64,000 bases of DNA from Bog-473 sp963728845 (GCA_963728845.1 CAVSLS010000044.1:25480-89479), one strand, 5' to 3'. Shown: positions 25,973-34,754, counted from the stretch's first letter. Program-made: numbers and translations. The notes: generated by a model not told the origin, from the sequence alone.

Positions 25973-25991
25973 GTGTTACATGTAGCACATG
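25970..25991. promoter_or_regulatory. Palindromic operator of the toxin-antitoxin pair
   Basis: CATGTGTTACATGTAGCACATG followed by A/C-rich sequence: outer arms CATGTG/CACATG and inner TTACATGTAG centre on ACATGT. It begins at the antitoxin ATG (reverse strand) and covers the expected promoter/leader, as in autoregulated Phd-type operons. Confidence 0.6.
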
Positions 25992-26048
25992 ACCTTGGGT
26001 GGCGGCAACCCGATCACCCGTATAACCGCGGACCGGGGATACACACAG

Positions 26049-26765
26049 TCACCGGTGTTCGCCCAGCGCGGGAACGGCGGCGATCCCGGCCATAGCCAGC
26101 CACGAGCGTGCTCGTCCTCGCTGGCGCTCCTCGCTGAAGCAGAAGAAGCGCTCCTTGTCCTCGGGCCAGCGCTCGATCACGTCTCGGAAGCGACGGAACG
26201 CCCCATGGCCACTGATCGCGACCGAGAGGAGATCGGCACGGTCCGCGTCGTCGAGGCCGGCAATGAAGTCCTCCATGTCCCGGTAGCCGTCCCTCGAGCC
26301 CTCGGAGCCGACGTAGAGCCAGCGATCAGGATCGTCGGCCTGTGGCAGGTCCTCGCCCCTCTCTTCGGCATAGTCGATCGCCGATCCCGTCCAGACCTCA
26401 CCGGTCACCAGGTCGATTCGTCCATCGCCAGAGCGCCCATCTCCTTCAAGGATGAAGGCGAGCTCGTCCAATTCGACGGGAACGCGTCGTAGATTCACCT
26501 CCGGTGCCTCTCCGAGGGCGGCCACCAGCAGGGCCGCCAGGTCGTGGTCGCCTTCCCAATCACGGTCTTGCAACGAGGATGTACAGCGACGAGCGAGATC
26601 GTTGGCTCCCGGTACGTCTTGGGCGAGGGCGACGAGAAGGCCTTCTCCAGCGAGCTGCGCGACGTTGCGGAGGTCTAGGAGATCGAGGGCGCTCACTACA
26701 GCGGGCCCATCGCGACGAGCGATCGCGCTGCGCAGCTCGGCGAGCGGACGTCGCTCCTTACTCAC
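26049..26765 (-). CDS. UPF0158 family protein
   Basis: 238 residues. The C-terminal UPF0158 core is recognisable: GRIDLVTGEVWTGSAID, ADDPDRWLYVGSEGSRDGYR, DMEDFIAGLDDADRADLL and HGAFRRFRDVIERWPEDKER, then WLAMAGI. The N-terminal 100 residues (LAELRSAIARRDGPAVVSAL) form a helical repeat-like part. The family has no settled function. It is the last gene before the right end of the island and points inward. Confidence 0.8.
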   Translation of the reverse strand: MSKERRPLAELRSAIARRDGPAVVSALDLLDLRNVAQLAGEGLLVALAQDVPGANDLARRCTSSLQDRDWEGDHDLAALLVAALGEAPEVNLRRVPVELDELAFILEGDGRSGDGRIDLVTGEVWTGSAIDYAEERGEDLPQADDPDRWLYVGSEGSRDGYRDMEDFIAGLDDADRADLLSVAISGHGAFRRFRDVIERWPEDKERFFCFSEERQRGRARSWLAMAGIAAVPALGEHR

Positions 26766-27288
26766 GCAAGACGATGCTAGGTCGCGGCCCGGCGGACGGT
26801 GATCACCGGCGACGCTGACCCGAAAGGAGGCCCCGTCCTTCCGAGCCCGGCCGACTCACCGCCTCGGCGCTCACGGTTCGGTGATGGGCAAGAGGCAACC
26901 AAGCCGGGCGCTGCAGCGCCCGGCCCGTTCCATTGTGGGACCTCAGACGGAGTCACGACGCGGCCGTCAAGGGTTCGCTTCGCCAGCCTTCGGCAGCCCT
27001 TGAATGCCGCTTCTCTCGGGGCAGGCGTGATCGGATCGCCGCCTCGACAGAACCGACTGGAGCCACTGACGACTCAGGCTTTGGCGGGCCCTACGCACCC
27101 CCCAAAAATGTGACAAATAGTCAATTTCGACCCGCGCGAATTGGCGCGGGAATGGCGCGGAACGGCGCAAAACAGGGGTATTCGGCGGTAGTGCGCGGTC
27201 ATTTACGGATTGCTGGTTTGTCATTTCTGACCTGCGACAACGCAAATTACAGACGCGTGAATTGGCTTCACGAAATATGCTCGGGCTT
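26766..27288. other. Right end of island without genes; holds a 22-bp perfect palindrome
   Basis: GCCGGGCGCTG/CAGCGCCCGGC is a perfect palindrome at 26903-26924. The 13-mer AATGGCGCGGAAC (27151-27163) repeats one next to attL. The stretch 27110-27260 is AT-richer (TGTGACAAATAGTCAATTT) and has no convincing frame. Confidence 0.5.
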
Positions 27289-27330
27289 CGTTCGGGACGC
27301 AGAGGCCCCCGGTTCAAATCCGGGCAGCCC
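27289..27330 (+). repeat. attR: right copy of the tRNA-Pro 3' half
   Basis: Matches 19550-19591 in 41 of 42 positions, from the anticodon loop to the acceptor 3' strand. The 5' half of a tRNA is absent, so it is a displaced attachment copy and not a second gene. Confidence 0.85.
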
Positions 27331-27663
27331 AACTCCAAAGTCCCTGGTCAGGGCGGTGGCGGCGGCAGGCCCTCAAAGCTCCTCGAGCAATCGGCGCGGA
27401 ACCATGTGCTGGTGCCCCGGGGCGGCCAGGACCATCGACCTCGCTCTCGGAGAACGATCCGGGAGGCACCGCCACGACGGCCAGCGGCTCGACCGGCGTA
27501 CGGCACACCGCCGGCCCAGAACGTCACCGTTCGAAGGGTTGGCCTCACGGCGCAGATCTGTTGGTGTCGGAGGGGCGGCTCGTACGATTCGTACACCGGC
27601 GGCAAGGCTCAAGAGGCTGATGCGGGTCAGGGCCACCCACGACGACCGACATACACTCGGCCT

Positions 27664-28485
27664 GTGACACCCGCGACACCCGTCGTGAGCTTGTTTCCTC
27701 AACGACAACCGTCAGCCCCAACTCCGTTCGATTCGTGGGTACACAGGCAGAAGTTGCGCCGCGCTGCATTCCATATCTCGCAAATCCAGACAGCATGTGA
27801 AACCTGGGCGACCAGAGATGGGTTCCGAGTCTTCGGTGAGCCCGATGGCAAAGGCGGCGAACTCGTTCAAATAGAGATGCTGAAGGCACTCCCCGATGAC
27901 CTTTCGGTGGTCATCGGGGACGCGCTGCAATGTTTGCGGATCTCCCTCGACAACATCGCTTTCGGCTTGGCCCTCGCGAACAACCGAACCTTGACCTCGA
28001 AGCAGGAAGAGGAAATCTCGTTCCCGATCCATGACCGCCGAGTCACGGAGCGGACAAAAGTCATGCAGCTGATGTCCAAAAGTGTCAAAGATGACATCTC
28101 CTCTCTGGCTCCAGACCCGACACGGCTGGTTCTCGACCAAGATCCGCTCTGGTTGCTCAACAAAACGGCGAATCAGGACAAGCACGGGGGCATATTCGTC
28201 GCGGCCAGCGCCGCGACGACCGCCGGGGTTGTTCTCGGGGGAGCCATGTGGAGCGGGGACTTGTTGACCGAACACAAGCGCATGGAGGTCGGAGCAGTGC
28301 CGGTGTCGGTGGGCAAACTCATACGCAAAAACCCCGTACGAACCGAGCTGAGCTATCGCGTACAAATACAGTTCGATGGCCCCGTCGAAGTGCAGGGTCG
28401 AGGGATAATCGGCACACTCTGGTGGTTCCATGATCACATCCGGGACGTCGTCTTCAAGGCTCTAGAACGGCACTTGAATCCCTGA
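27664..28485 (+). CDS. Hypothetical protein beyond the island's right end
   Basis: 273 residues from GTG 27664 (VTPATPVVSLFPQRQPSAP); the frame is open further left into attR, which is not likely to be coding. It has a helical core with DALQCLRISLDNIAFGLALA, PTRLVLDQDPLWLLNKTANQ and a beta-rich end (ELSYRVQIQFDGPVEVQ). No family was recognised. The A/T content is higher than in the flanking core genes, so it could belong to an older insertion at the same tRNA. The region 27331-27663 before it holds no other gene. Confidence 0.6.
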   Translation: MTPATPVVSLFPQRQPSAPTPFDSWVHRQKLRRAAFHISQIQTACETWATRDGFRVFGEPDGKGGELVQIEMLKALPDDLSVVIGDALQCLRISLDNIAFGLALANNRTLTSKQEEEISFPIHDRRVTERTKVMQLMSKSVKDDISSLAPDPTRLVLDQDPLWLLNKTANQDKHGGIFVAASAATTAGVVLGGAMWSGDLLTEHKRMEVGAVPVSVGKLIRKNPVRTELSYRVQIQFDGPVEVQGRGIIGTLWWFHDHIRDVVFKALERHLNP

Positions 28486-28520
28486 GGAGAGGATCGGCGA
28501 TTGGCTGAGGGCCCGTTCGA

Positions 28521-28670
28521 TCAAAGATCGATAGGTTTCATCAGCGAGTAGTAGGTGACCACCAAACCTAAGTCGTCACGCTCGCCCTGGGTGACAATCT
28601 GAGGGATTCCATCCCATCGACGGAGTACCTTGTTGCCCTCGACCAAGAGCCCAGCAACGACATGATGCAC
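28521..28670 (-). CDS. Small hypothetical ORF (49 aa)
   Basis: Reverse strand GTG at 28670 gives VHHVVAGLLVEGNKVLRRWD and ends VVTYYSLMKPIDL. The sequence is protein-like (alternating strands, RRWDGIPQIVT) and may be a short remnant of a larger gene. No partner or motif was identified. Confidence 0.35.
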   Translation of the reverse strand: MHHVVAGLLVEGNKVLRRWDGIPQIVTQGERDDLGLVVTYYSLMKPIDL

Positions 28671-28711
28671 TCCAGGGTCTGAAGGACAGGTTCTGCCGCC
28701 GCTCTGGTGGC

Positions 28712-30262
28712 TCAGCCGTCCCTCGTCACCAAGTCGTGGTCTTCCTGCCGCCGGGGATGCCGTGCGTGCTGGCGGCGCGCCACGCGCTTCGTCTCATACA
28801 TGGCCTCGTCCGCCAGCTGCCTCACCCGGTCGATGTCGCCGTTCTTCGCGCAGCACGCGTATCCGATGCTGACTGTGGCGCCCACTCCTTGCACCCTGAC
28901 GCGGGACACAGCGTCGTGGATCCGGTGTGCCACCCGGCGCGCGTCCGACTCGTCGGCGTCCGTCACCACAGCGACGAACTCGTCACCCCCCGTCCGCGCC
29001 AGCAGGTCGCCCCCGCGCAGGACGCTGGACGCGGTTCGCGCCACGGAGACGAGGATTTTGTCGCCGACTTCATGCCCGTGCTCGTCGTTGATGCCCTTGA
29101 GCCCGTCGATGTCCAGGACGAGGACGCTCATGGCGCGGTGGCGCCGGTCACCCTCGAGGTAGAGCGCGAGACCTCGGCGATTGGACAGGCCCGTGAGCGG
29201 ATCGGTGTTGGCCTGCATCTCGAGCTCCTGGTGGGCGATCGCGTTGCCGAGCGCGAGCTCGATGACGTTGCCCAGGGCGCGGCACCGCGAGACGACCAGC
29301 TCGTCGAACGGCGTGTCACGGTTCTCGATCCTGATGATCCCGTGCAGCTGTCCGTTCACCGTGATCGGTATGAAAGCGATGTACGTGACGGCGACCTCGT
29401 CAGTGATGGCGCGTAGCGTCGGTCCCATCGTCGTACGGTGCAGCTCAACTACTCGTGGCGTGCCCGTCTCCCAGACCTCGCGCACATACCGGTCGTCTCT
29501 CAGCAGGTAGCTGGTGGGGAGCGATCCGTGATCGTCGAACACCACCTCCTGTATGACGACGCCGTCGTTCACCCGCACATACCAGGCGCCGCTCACTCCG
29601 GTGCCGACCACATCGGCCATCACCTTCGTGCCCTCCGTGATCACCACCTTCGGATCGCGCAGAGACGTCAGGGACTGGGTTGCGTCGTTCATGAGACGAC
29701 CCAGGCGCGCGAGGTCCGTCGAGTCCCGTAGCTTGCTCTCGAGGCTGACGCGTAGGTGGTGGATGGTGACCGCCACCACCGCGGAGACGGCAGTCCACAG
29801 GAAGAGGCGACGGAGGTCGGTCGCGTCGCTGCTCTGCACAGCCACGCCGGCAACCGTCAGGCCGACCATGGCGGCCACGATGACGATCAGCGCATAGCAA
29901 CGCGGGTAGTAGAGGGCCATGCCGAGGACGGGCAACAGGACGAGCGCGGAGAGACCTCCCGCCGTGCTCTGCACGCTCGGATTGGTGCCGCCCGAGATCA
30001 GCAAGAGCGTGACCGACACGAGATAGGCCAGAGTGGGAATGAGGATGGCCCAGCGGGGAAAGCGCTCCCACGGGAGGAACAACGAGAGGGCACACGTGAC
30101 GAACACGACCAGGCTCGCCCAGTAGAACACCGGCTTGCTTGGCCCAGGCGGCAGGGCCACGCTGGCTTGGGCGACAGCGGCGAGGGTGAGGAAGATGAAC
30201 GCCCGCACGATGAACCGACGCCGGTGCCGCTCGGCCCGCGCCGGATCCTCGTGCTCTTCCAT
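28712..30262 (-). CDS. Membrane diguanylate cyclase (GGDEF) with GAF-like sensor
   Basis: 516 residues; makes cyclic di-GMP from two GTP. The N-terminal 165 residues hold five or six membrane spans (AFIFLTLAAVAQASVAL, PVFYWASLVVFVTCALSLFL, LSALVLLPVLGMALYYP). A GAF-like domain follows (about 195-335, GAWYVRVNDGVVIQEVVF, AFIPITVNGQLHGIIRIEN). The catalytic domain has DPLTGLSNRRGLALYL and the intact A-site RTGGDEFVAVV. An RxxD inhibitory site (RGGD) lies five residues before GGDEF, so product inhibition is likely. No EAL partner is adjacent. Confidence 0.92.
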   Translation of the reverse strand: MEEHEDPARAERHRRRFIVRAFIFLTLAAVAQASVALPPGPSKPVFYWASLVVFVTCALSLFLPWERFPRWAILIPTLAYLVSVTLLLISGGTNPSVQSTAGGLSALVLLPVLGMALYYPRCYALIVIVAAMVGLTVAGVAVQSSDATDLRRLFLWTAVSAVVAVTIHHLRVSLESKLRDSTDLARLGRLMNDATQSLTSLRDPKVVITEGTKVMADVVGTGVSGAWYVRVNDGVVIQEVVFDDHGSLPTSYLLRDDRYVREVWETGTPRVVELHRTTMGPTLRAITDEVAVTYIAFIPITVNGQLHGIIRIENRDTPFDELVVSRCRALGNVIELALGNAIAHQELEMQANTDPLTGLSNRRGLALYLEGDRRHRAMSVLVLDIDGLKGINDEHGHEVGDKILVSVARTASSVLRGGDLLARTGGDEFVAVVTDADESDARRVAHRIHDAVSRVRVQGVGATVSIGYACCAKNGDIDRVRQLADEAMYETKRVARRQHARHPRRQEDHDLVTRDG

Positions 30263-30445
30263 TGCGTCCCCCGAAGGCGCTCGACCCAGTACCCTGCTTC
30301 TTTCCTTCGGTCCGCCACCCGCCTCCCCTTATAGAGCCGAAAGTACTAATTCGAGACCGTAGTACGCACTCGGCCGCTGCAGAGGAGCCTCGCAGGTCGA
30401 GCAAATGGCCGCTCAACCTGCGAGAACGTTCGATCGTTCCCAGCG

Positions 30446-30976
30446 TCAGTCCGCCGGGGGCGTGGTCGCCGCCCCCTCCGGCGGGAGGCCTCCCACGGCA
30501 CCGATGGCCTCGAGCAGGCGGTCCAGGAACGGGGCCTGGCCCTTCAAGAGCCTGATCCGAGCGGCGCCGACCTGGACCCACTCGATGCGATCCACTTCGG
30601 GGTACTCACGCACCTTCCCGGAACCGCGCGGCCATTCGAGCTCGAACGTGTTGCTCCGGGCGTTGGAGGTATCGAGGTCGGCCTCCAGCGCCCACACCGT
30701 GACGCGCTTCCCATTGGGCTGGCGAAGCTCACCGAGGGATACGGCGTCGTGGTGCGGCACCCCGAGGCCGGTCTCCTCCTCGAATTCCCGGAAGGCCGCG
30801 GCGAGCGGATCCTCGTTCTCGTCGTACTCCCCCTTGGGAATGGACCATGAGCCGTCGCCCTTCCTCGCCCAGAACGGCCCGCCGGGGTGCGCGATCAGGA
30901 CCTCGGCGACTCCGTCGTCGGTGAGCCGGTACAGCAACAGCCCCGCACTTCGCGCAACCATGTGAAGGCCAATCAT
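30446..30976 (-). CDS. NUDIX hydrolase, small
   Basis: 176 residues. AGLLLYRLTDDGVAEVLIAH and FWARKGDGSWSIPKGEYDEN lead into the full Nudix box: G in PKGEYD, then ENEDPLAAAFREFEEETGL with RExxEExGL. Members hydrolyse nucleoside diphosphate derivatives, including diadenosine polyphosphates; this N-terminal style (HPGGPFW..K.DG.WSIPKGE) resembles bacterial Ap4A-type hydrolases. The Pro/Ala tail after residue 160 is probably disordered. It is 53 bases before the NRAMP-like gene's stop on the same strand. Confidence 0.9.
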   Translation of the reverse strand: MIGLHMVARSAGLLLYRLTDDGVAEVLIAHPGGPFWARKGDGSWSIPKGEYDENEDPLAAAFREFEEETGLGVPHHDAVSLGELRQPNGKRVTVWALEADLDTSNARSNTFELEWPRGSGKVREYPEVDRIEWVQVGAARIRLLKGQAPFLDRLLEAIGAVGGLPPEGAATTPPAD

Positions 30977-31028
30977 CCTACCGGCGCCTCGCGAACGCGG
31001 GCAGAGCCCGTCGCGTCGGGAGGTGACC

Positions 31029-32663
31029 TCAGGCCTTGCCGTGGAGGCCCAGTTCGATCGCCTTCACCAGCAAGAGGACGACAGCGACGATCAGGTAAGC
31101 GCGCAGCGCCCACATACCGAGGAGCCGGCCGCGGGACCACTTGGGGCGGCTCAGCAGGTTGAGCGGAGGCATGCGCCAGTTGGCCCGCTGCTCGGCCGAG
31201 ACCACGGCAACCGGTGGGCGCGCCAACCGGTGGCGCAGCAGCACGATGCCACCGATCACGTAGACGACGAGGAGGATCCCACCCAGCACCAGGGCGAGAT
31301 CGTTGACGTTGATGGACGAGAAGAGCGTCGTGATCATGAGCACGAAGGACATCATCAACAGGACGGAGATGATGACGCTGGCCACCGCGTTCAGCCAGGG
31401 GCGGTTCACCCACGGGCCCAGTACGTCCCGGTCGTTGCAGAGCAGCAGGAGGAAGACGGTTGCGCTGGGCAGCAGCACGCCCGCCAGAGCCTGGACCCCG
31501 GTCGTGATGACCCCGAGTGGCGCGCCAGGGATGACGACGATGCCGGCGGCGAGGACCACCATGGCGCTGAACACACCGTAGAAGAACTTGGCGTCGCGGA
31601 ATCTCCGGTGCAAGGAGTGATGGGCGCCGAAGACGTCCCCGAAGGCGTACGAGGTGGAGAGGGTTACTGCGGCGGCGCCGATGATGGAGGCATTCAGCAA
31701 CACGATGGCGAAGATGGTGCCCGCCGCGTTGCTGACGTAATGCTTCAGGCCCTCGGCTACGCCGCCGGCGTTCGTGAAATGGCCGAACAACGGCGTGTGT
31801 GCGAAGGCGGCGGCAGTCACCGCCATGAGCAGGGCGGCGGCGAACACGACCACCAGCGAGCCGACAGCGGTGTCGGCGCGCTCGTAGTTGATCCAGCGTG
31901 GCGTGATCCGCTTGTCCACGATGTTCGACTGTTGGAAGAAGAGCTGCCACGGGGCGACGGTCGTGCCCACGATGGCGATGATCAGGAGCACCGAGGTGGA
32001 GTCGAACCCTCCCTGCACGCCCGGGGTCACGAGGCCCTTGAAGAAGGGCCCGGCCGTCGGGTGGCTCATGAACGCTAGTGGGATGACGAGGAAGTTGGCG
32101 ACGATGAACACGAACATGAAGCGCTCCCAGCGCCGGAAGCTCCCCGTCGCCGTCATAGCGATGAGGGTGACGGCGGCGATGGGCACCGAGTAGTACTCGC
32201 TGATCCCGAAGTAGCCGAGGGCGAGGCTGACCCCGATGAACTCGGTGGCGATGGTGAGGAAGTTGAGGATGAAGAGGTCGCCGACGGAGAACATTCCCCA
32301 GAACCGGCCGAAGCGCTCGTTGATCAGGCGGGCGTGGCCGACACCGGTGACGGCGCCGAGGCGCACCACCATCTCCTGGTTCACGATGAGCACCGGGATG
32401 AGCAGCGGAAGGGTCCACAGGAGAGTGAGGCCGTAGTTCTGACCCGCCTGCGCGTAGGTGGAGACGCCACCGGCGTCGTTGTCGCCGACCATGACGATGA
32501 GCCCCGGTCCCATGATGGCGAGCAGGGTCAGGAGGCGCGCCGCCCACGAACGGCGTGCACCGGTGTCGTGCTGGCGAATCGTGCCGAACGCGCCCTGGAT
32601 GTCGCCAACGTGTGCCTCGTCGAGGACGGCGGTGGCGCCCTCGGTCTCCTCGGGTTCGGGCAT
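31029..32663 (-). CDS. NRAMP-family divalent metal transporter, divergent type
   Basis: 544 residues with about 11 membrane helices. TM1 reads LAIMGPGLIVMVGDNDAGGV, where classical NRAMP Mn/Fe carriers have DPGN; TM6 is SVLLIIAIVGTTVAPWQLFF without the usual Met pair. This pattern matches NRAMP-related transporters with altered metal choice (Mg or Al groups), so selectivity should not be assumed to be Mn/Fe. The cytosolic N terminus is acidic (PEPEETEGATAV). It lies downstream of the ArsR and CBS genes and behind a strong hairpin, so expression may be lower than theirs. Confidence 0.88.
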   Translation of the reverse strand: MPEPEETEGATAVLDEAHVGDIQGAFGTIRQHDTGARRSWAARLLTLLAIMGPGLIVMVGDNDAGGVSTYAQAGQNYGLTLLWTLPLLIPVLIVNQEMVVRLGAVTGVGHARLINERFGRFWGMFSVGDLFILNFLTIATEFIGVSLALGYFGISEYYSVPIAAVTLIAMTATGSFRRWERFMFVFIVANFLVIPLAFMSHPTAGPFFKGLVTPGVQGGFDSTSVLLIIAIVGTTVAPWQLFFQQSNIVDKRITPRWINYERADTAVGSLVVVFAAALLMAVTAAAFAHTPLFGHFTNAGGVAEGLKHYVSNAAGTIFAIVLLNASIIGAAAVTLSTSYAFGDVFGAHHSLHRRFRDAKFFYGVFSAMVVLAAGIVVIPGAPLGVITTGVQALAGVLLPSATVFLLLLCNDRDVLGPWVNRPWLNAVASVIISVLLMMSFVLMITTLFSSINVNDLALVLGGILLVVYVIGGIVLLRHRLARPPVAVVSAEQRANWRMPPLNLLSRPKWSRGRLLGMWALRAYLIVAVVLLLVKAIELGLHGKA

Positions 32664-32883
32664 GCGTCACCTCCCTGATGCCCTGATGGCTCTCGTGGAC
32701 GTCTCTGCTCTCTGCCCGATGTCTCGCTGCCGCAAGCGCTTTCCGTAGCTGCACGCGTCTGCCACGAAAGGGCACAAATGCCGTGATCAGGAGGGCCCGC
32801 GGGGGACCCGGCCGTGAACGCTACGCCGGAGCAGCGCTGGTTGGTGCAAGACATACCGATGCGCCCCGAACCCGGGTCTTCGT

Positions 32884-32910
32884 CGGCCGAAGAACGTCAT
32901 TCTTCGGCCG
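32884..32910 (-). terminator. 11-bp perfect hairpin on the stop codon of the CBS gene
   Basis: CGGCCGAAGAA (32884-32894), loop CGTCA, TTCTTCGGCCG (32900-32910). The TGA of the upstream gene lies in the loop/stem boundary, so terminating ribosomes would open it. It could act as a terminator or attenuator between the CBS gene and the transporter. Confidence 0.6.
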
Positions 32911-34165
32911 CCGTCATGCCGAAGTCACGCCGCCATCCCGAGGGCAACAGCAGCTCGAGCACGTCGTCCACGGTGATGACACCGAGGATGCCCTGGTGCT
33001 CGGGATCGAGCACGGGAGCAACGGTGAGGTTGAAGTCGGACATCTTCCGTACCGTCGCGCCGAGATCCCAATCCGGGTGCACATGCCCGAGTTCCGACGT
33101 GGCGACCTCGTACAGCGTCTCGTGCCGCGGGCTCTGAATCAGTTGCACGGCCGAGACCGACCCGATGACGTGTCCGTCGTCGAGGTCCGAGACGAACACG
33201 AACGACAGCGCCTCGCGGGGCACCGTGCTGACCCGAATCGCTTCCAGCGCCTCGTCCACGGTGGTATTGCCCGGCAACTCCAAAAAGTCCGGGCTCATGA
33301 GGCCGCCCGCCGTCTCGGGGTGGTAGTGGAGGAGCGAGCGCACCTTGCGGCGCTGAGGCTCGGGGAGCAGGTCGAGGATCGGGGCCCGCCGCTCCTGGTC
33401 GATCTCGGAGATCATGTCAGCGGCGTCGTCGGGCGCCATGGACCCGAGGAGCTGGGCGGCCTCCTCGTCGGAGCGCTCCTGCACGAACTCGACTTGGTGC
33501 TCGGGGTCGAGCTCCTCGAAGACGTCCGCCTCGAGCGCCGGGTCCTGACCCACCACCTCGATGATCTCCTCACCCTCCTCGTGTGAAGCCGCCTCCACGA
33601 GATCCGCGATGCGGGCCGGATGCAGCCGCGCCAGCTTGCGGTACGGAATGCGGAGCCGGGCGCTCGGCACGTGGGACACGAAGGGCTCGATGCTCTCCCA
33701 GTCGATGATGGCGCCGGCCCCCGAGTGCTGGCCGAGGCGGCCGGGCAGGAGGCGGCGCAGCGTCCCGCGGGCCGTCGGATCGACGCCGACGACCTCCCAC
33801 CCGTTCTCGGTGCGGGTCAGCTCTATCTCGTTGGCCCGGATGAGACGGCCGCCCACGACGTTGATCAGGTGCCGCGCCATGAGGTCCTTGGCCAACAGGA
33901 GTTCGCCCGGGCGCCGCTCGAAGCGGCGCAGGTCGACCTTGGCACCGTCGAAGGTGACGCGTCCCGGCTCGATGGCGGAGATCTTGCGGGCGGGCACGAA
34001 CAGCTCACGTCCGCCGATCTTCACGACCAGACCCACGATCGGCGGGTGCGGGCTGCCGTCCATGCGGGCCACGAGGTCCTGCACACGCCCGAGCTTGTCG
34101 CGCGTCTTGGCGTCGACGAGCGGGCGTTTGAGGATGCCCGAGAGGTGGATCAGTTCAGTGGCCAT
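32897..34165 (-). CDS. PRC-barrel / MgtE-N / CBS-pair protein
   Basis: 422 residues, cytosolic. PRC-barrel-like segments come first (residues 1-140, KTRDKLGRVQDLVARMDG, VPARKISAIEPGRVTF). An MgtE-N superhelical domain follows (about 185-290, VFEELDPEHQVEFVQE, LGSMAPDDAADMISEI), ending with LLHYHPETAGGLMSPDFLEL, and a CBS pair fills the C terminus (TVDEALEAIRVS, GILGVITVDDVLELLLPSG). It has the sensor parts of an MgtE Mg channel without the membrane part. Its place beside an NRAMP-like transporter suggests it gates or senses for that protein. ATG 34165 overlaps the end of the ArsR gene by 11 bases. Confidence 0.88.
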   Translation of the reverse strand: MATELIHLSGILKRPLVDAKTRDKLGRVQDLVARMDGSPHPPIVGLVVKIGGRELFVPARKISAIEPGRVTFDGAKVDLRRFERRPGELLLAKDLMARHLINVVGGRLIRANEIELTRTENGWEVVGVDPTARGTLRRLLPGRLGQHSGAGAIIDWESIEPFVSHVPSARLRIPYRKLARLHPARIADLVEAASHEEGEEIIEVVGQDPALEADVFEELDPEHQVEFVQERSDEEAAQLLGSMAPDDAADMISEIDQERRAPILDLLPEPQRRKVRSLLHYHPETAGGLMSPDFLELPGNTTVDEALEAIRVSTVPREALSFVFVSDLDDGHVIGSVSAVQLIQSPRHETLYEVATSELGHVHPDWDLGATVRKMSDFNLTVAPVLDPEHQGILGVITVDDVLELLLPSGWRRDFGMTAAEE

Positions 34166-34547
34166 GGCGAGCGGTCTTCGGCGTCGCCTCGTGCAGCGGG
34201 CGGAGTCGGGCAGGGTGGTCGGGCAAGCCCACCATCTGTTGGTCGGCGTGGTAGAGGGCCTCGGTGAGCAGTCGCGCGACGTGCGCGTCGGCCGCCGAGT
34301 AGTAGGCGAACGTGCCCTCTCGCCGCACGCTCACCAGTCTGGCCCAACGCAGCTTCGAGAGGTGCTGGGAGACGGCCGTGGGCGAGGCACCCACCAGGTC
34401 GGCCAGGCACGAGACCGAGGACTCCCCCTGCAGCAAGGCCCACAGGAGCTTGATGCGGGTCGGGTCCGAGAGGAGCCGGAAGGCGTCGCTGGCCGCGGAG
34501 ACCTCCTCCTCCGCGGGCATCTCGAGGGCCCGACTATCTACGTGCAT
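34155..34547 (-). CDS. ArsR-family winged-helix repressor
   Basis: 130 residues from ATG 34547 (MHVDSRALEMP); starts at 34565 and 34520 are also possible. The helix-turn-helix is FRLLSDPTRIKLLWALLQ, then VSCLADLVGASPTAVSQHLS, KLRWARLVSVRREGTFAYYS. A helix with acidic/His residues follows (AHVARLLTEALYHADQQM), and the His-rich C terminus (DHPARLRPLHEAT) could supply metal ligands of the alpha-5 type. The CBS and transporter genes lie downstream on the same strand, so it most likely controls them in response to a divalent metal. Confidence 0.88.
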   Translation of the reverse strand: MHVDSRALEMPAEEEVSAASDAFRLLSDPTRIKLLWALLQGESSVSCLADLVGASPTAVSQHLSKLRWARLVSVRREGTFAYYSAADAHVARLLTEALYHADQQMVGLPDHPARLRPLHEATPKTARHGH

Positions 34548-34556
34548 GCGAAGATA
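34535..34556. promoter_or_regulatory. Inverted-repeat operator at the ArsR gene start
   Basis: TATCTACG-TGCATG-CGAAGATA: arms of 8 bases match in 7 positions (TATCTwCG/CGwAGATA). It overlaps the ATG of the regulator, a normal place for an ArsR-type autoregulatory site, especially for a leaderless or short-leader transcript. Confidence 0.5.
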
Positions 34557-34754
34557 ACGATACATTGCCGAGGAGCGCCGTGGAGCCCGCCCGAGCGTGA
34601 CGGAGGTACCGACGCCCCGCTCCCTCTGACTGCCATTCACCGACGGCGCTGGCTAGGCTTTGTCGTCGTTCCGGCCGCCCAGTCCGGAGCCGTCGCGGGG
34701 CACGGGCGTCGACCAGAACCAGGGTTCGCACGTCAACCAGAACACTGCGCCACC

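Larger units (their letters stand above)
19594..27288. mobile_element. Integrative genomic island in tRNA-Pro, about 7.7 kb, decayed
   Basis: Bounded by attL in the intact tRNA-Pro and attR at 27289. The integrase remnant is next to attL, the normal position for tRNA-targeted elements. Cargo is accessory: orphan YoeB, secreted protein, alpha/beta hydrolase, dinB stub, Phd/VapC-type module and UPF0158 protein. The interior has long gene-poor, less GC-rich stretches, in contrast with the tightly packed flanks. The integrase is truncated and frameshifted and no excisionase was seen, so it is probably immobile. Confidence 0.8.

Noticed and set aside
27289..27333. Second tRNA-Pro gene
   Set aside because: Only the 3' half from the anticodon loop onward is present; no acceptor 5' strand or D arm precedes it. 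It is the right attachment copy.
33561..34754. N-terminal extension of the LCP protein over the ArsR and CBS genes
   Set aside because: The frame is open but antisense to two well-supported genes; the LCP start at ATG 34755 is natural.
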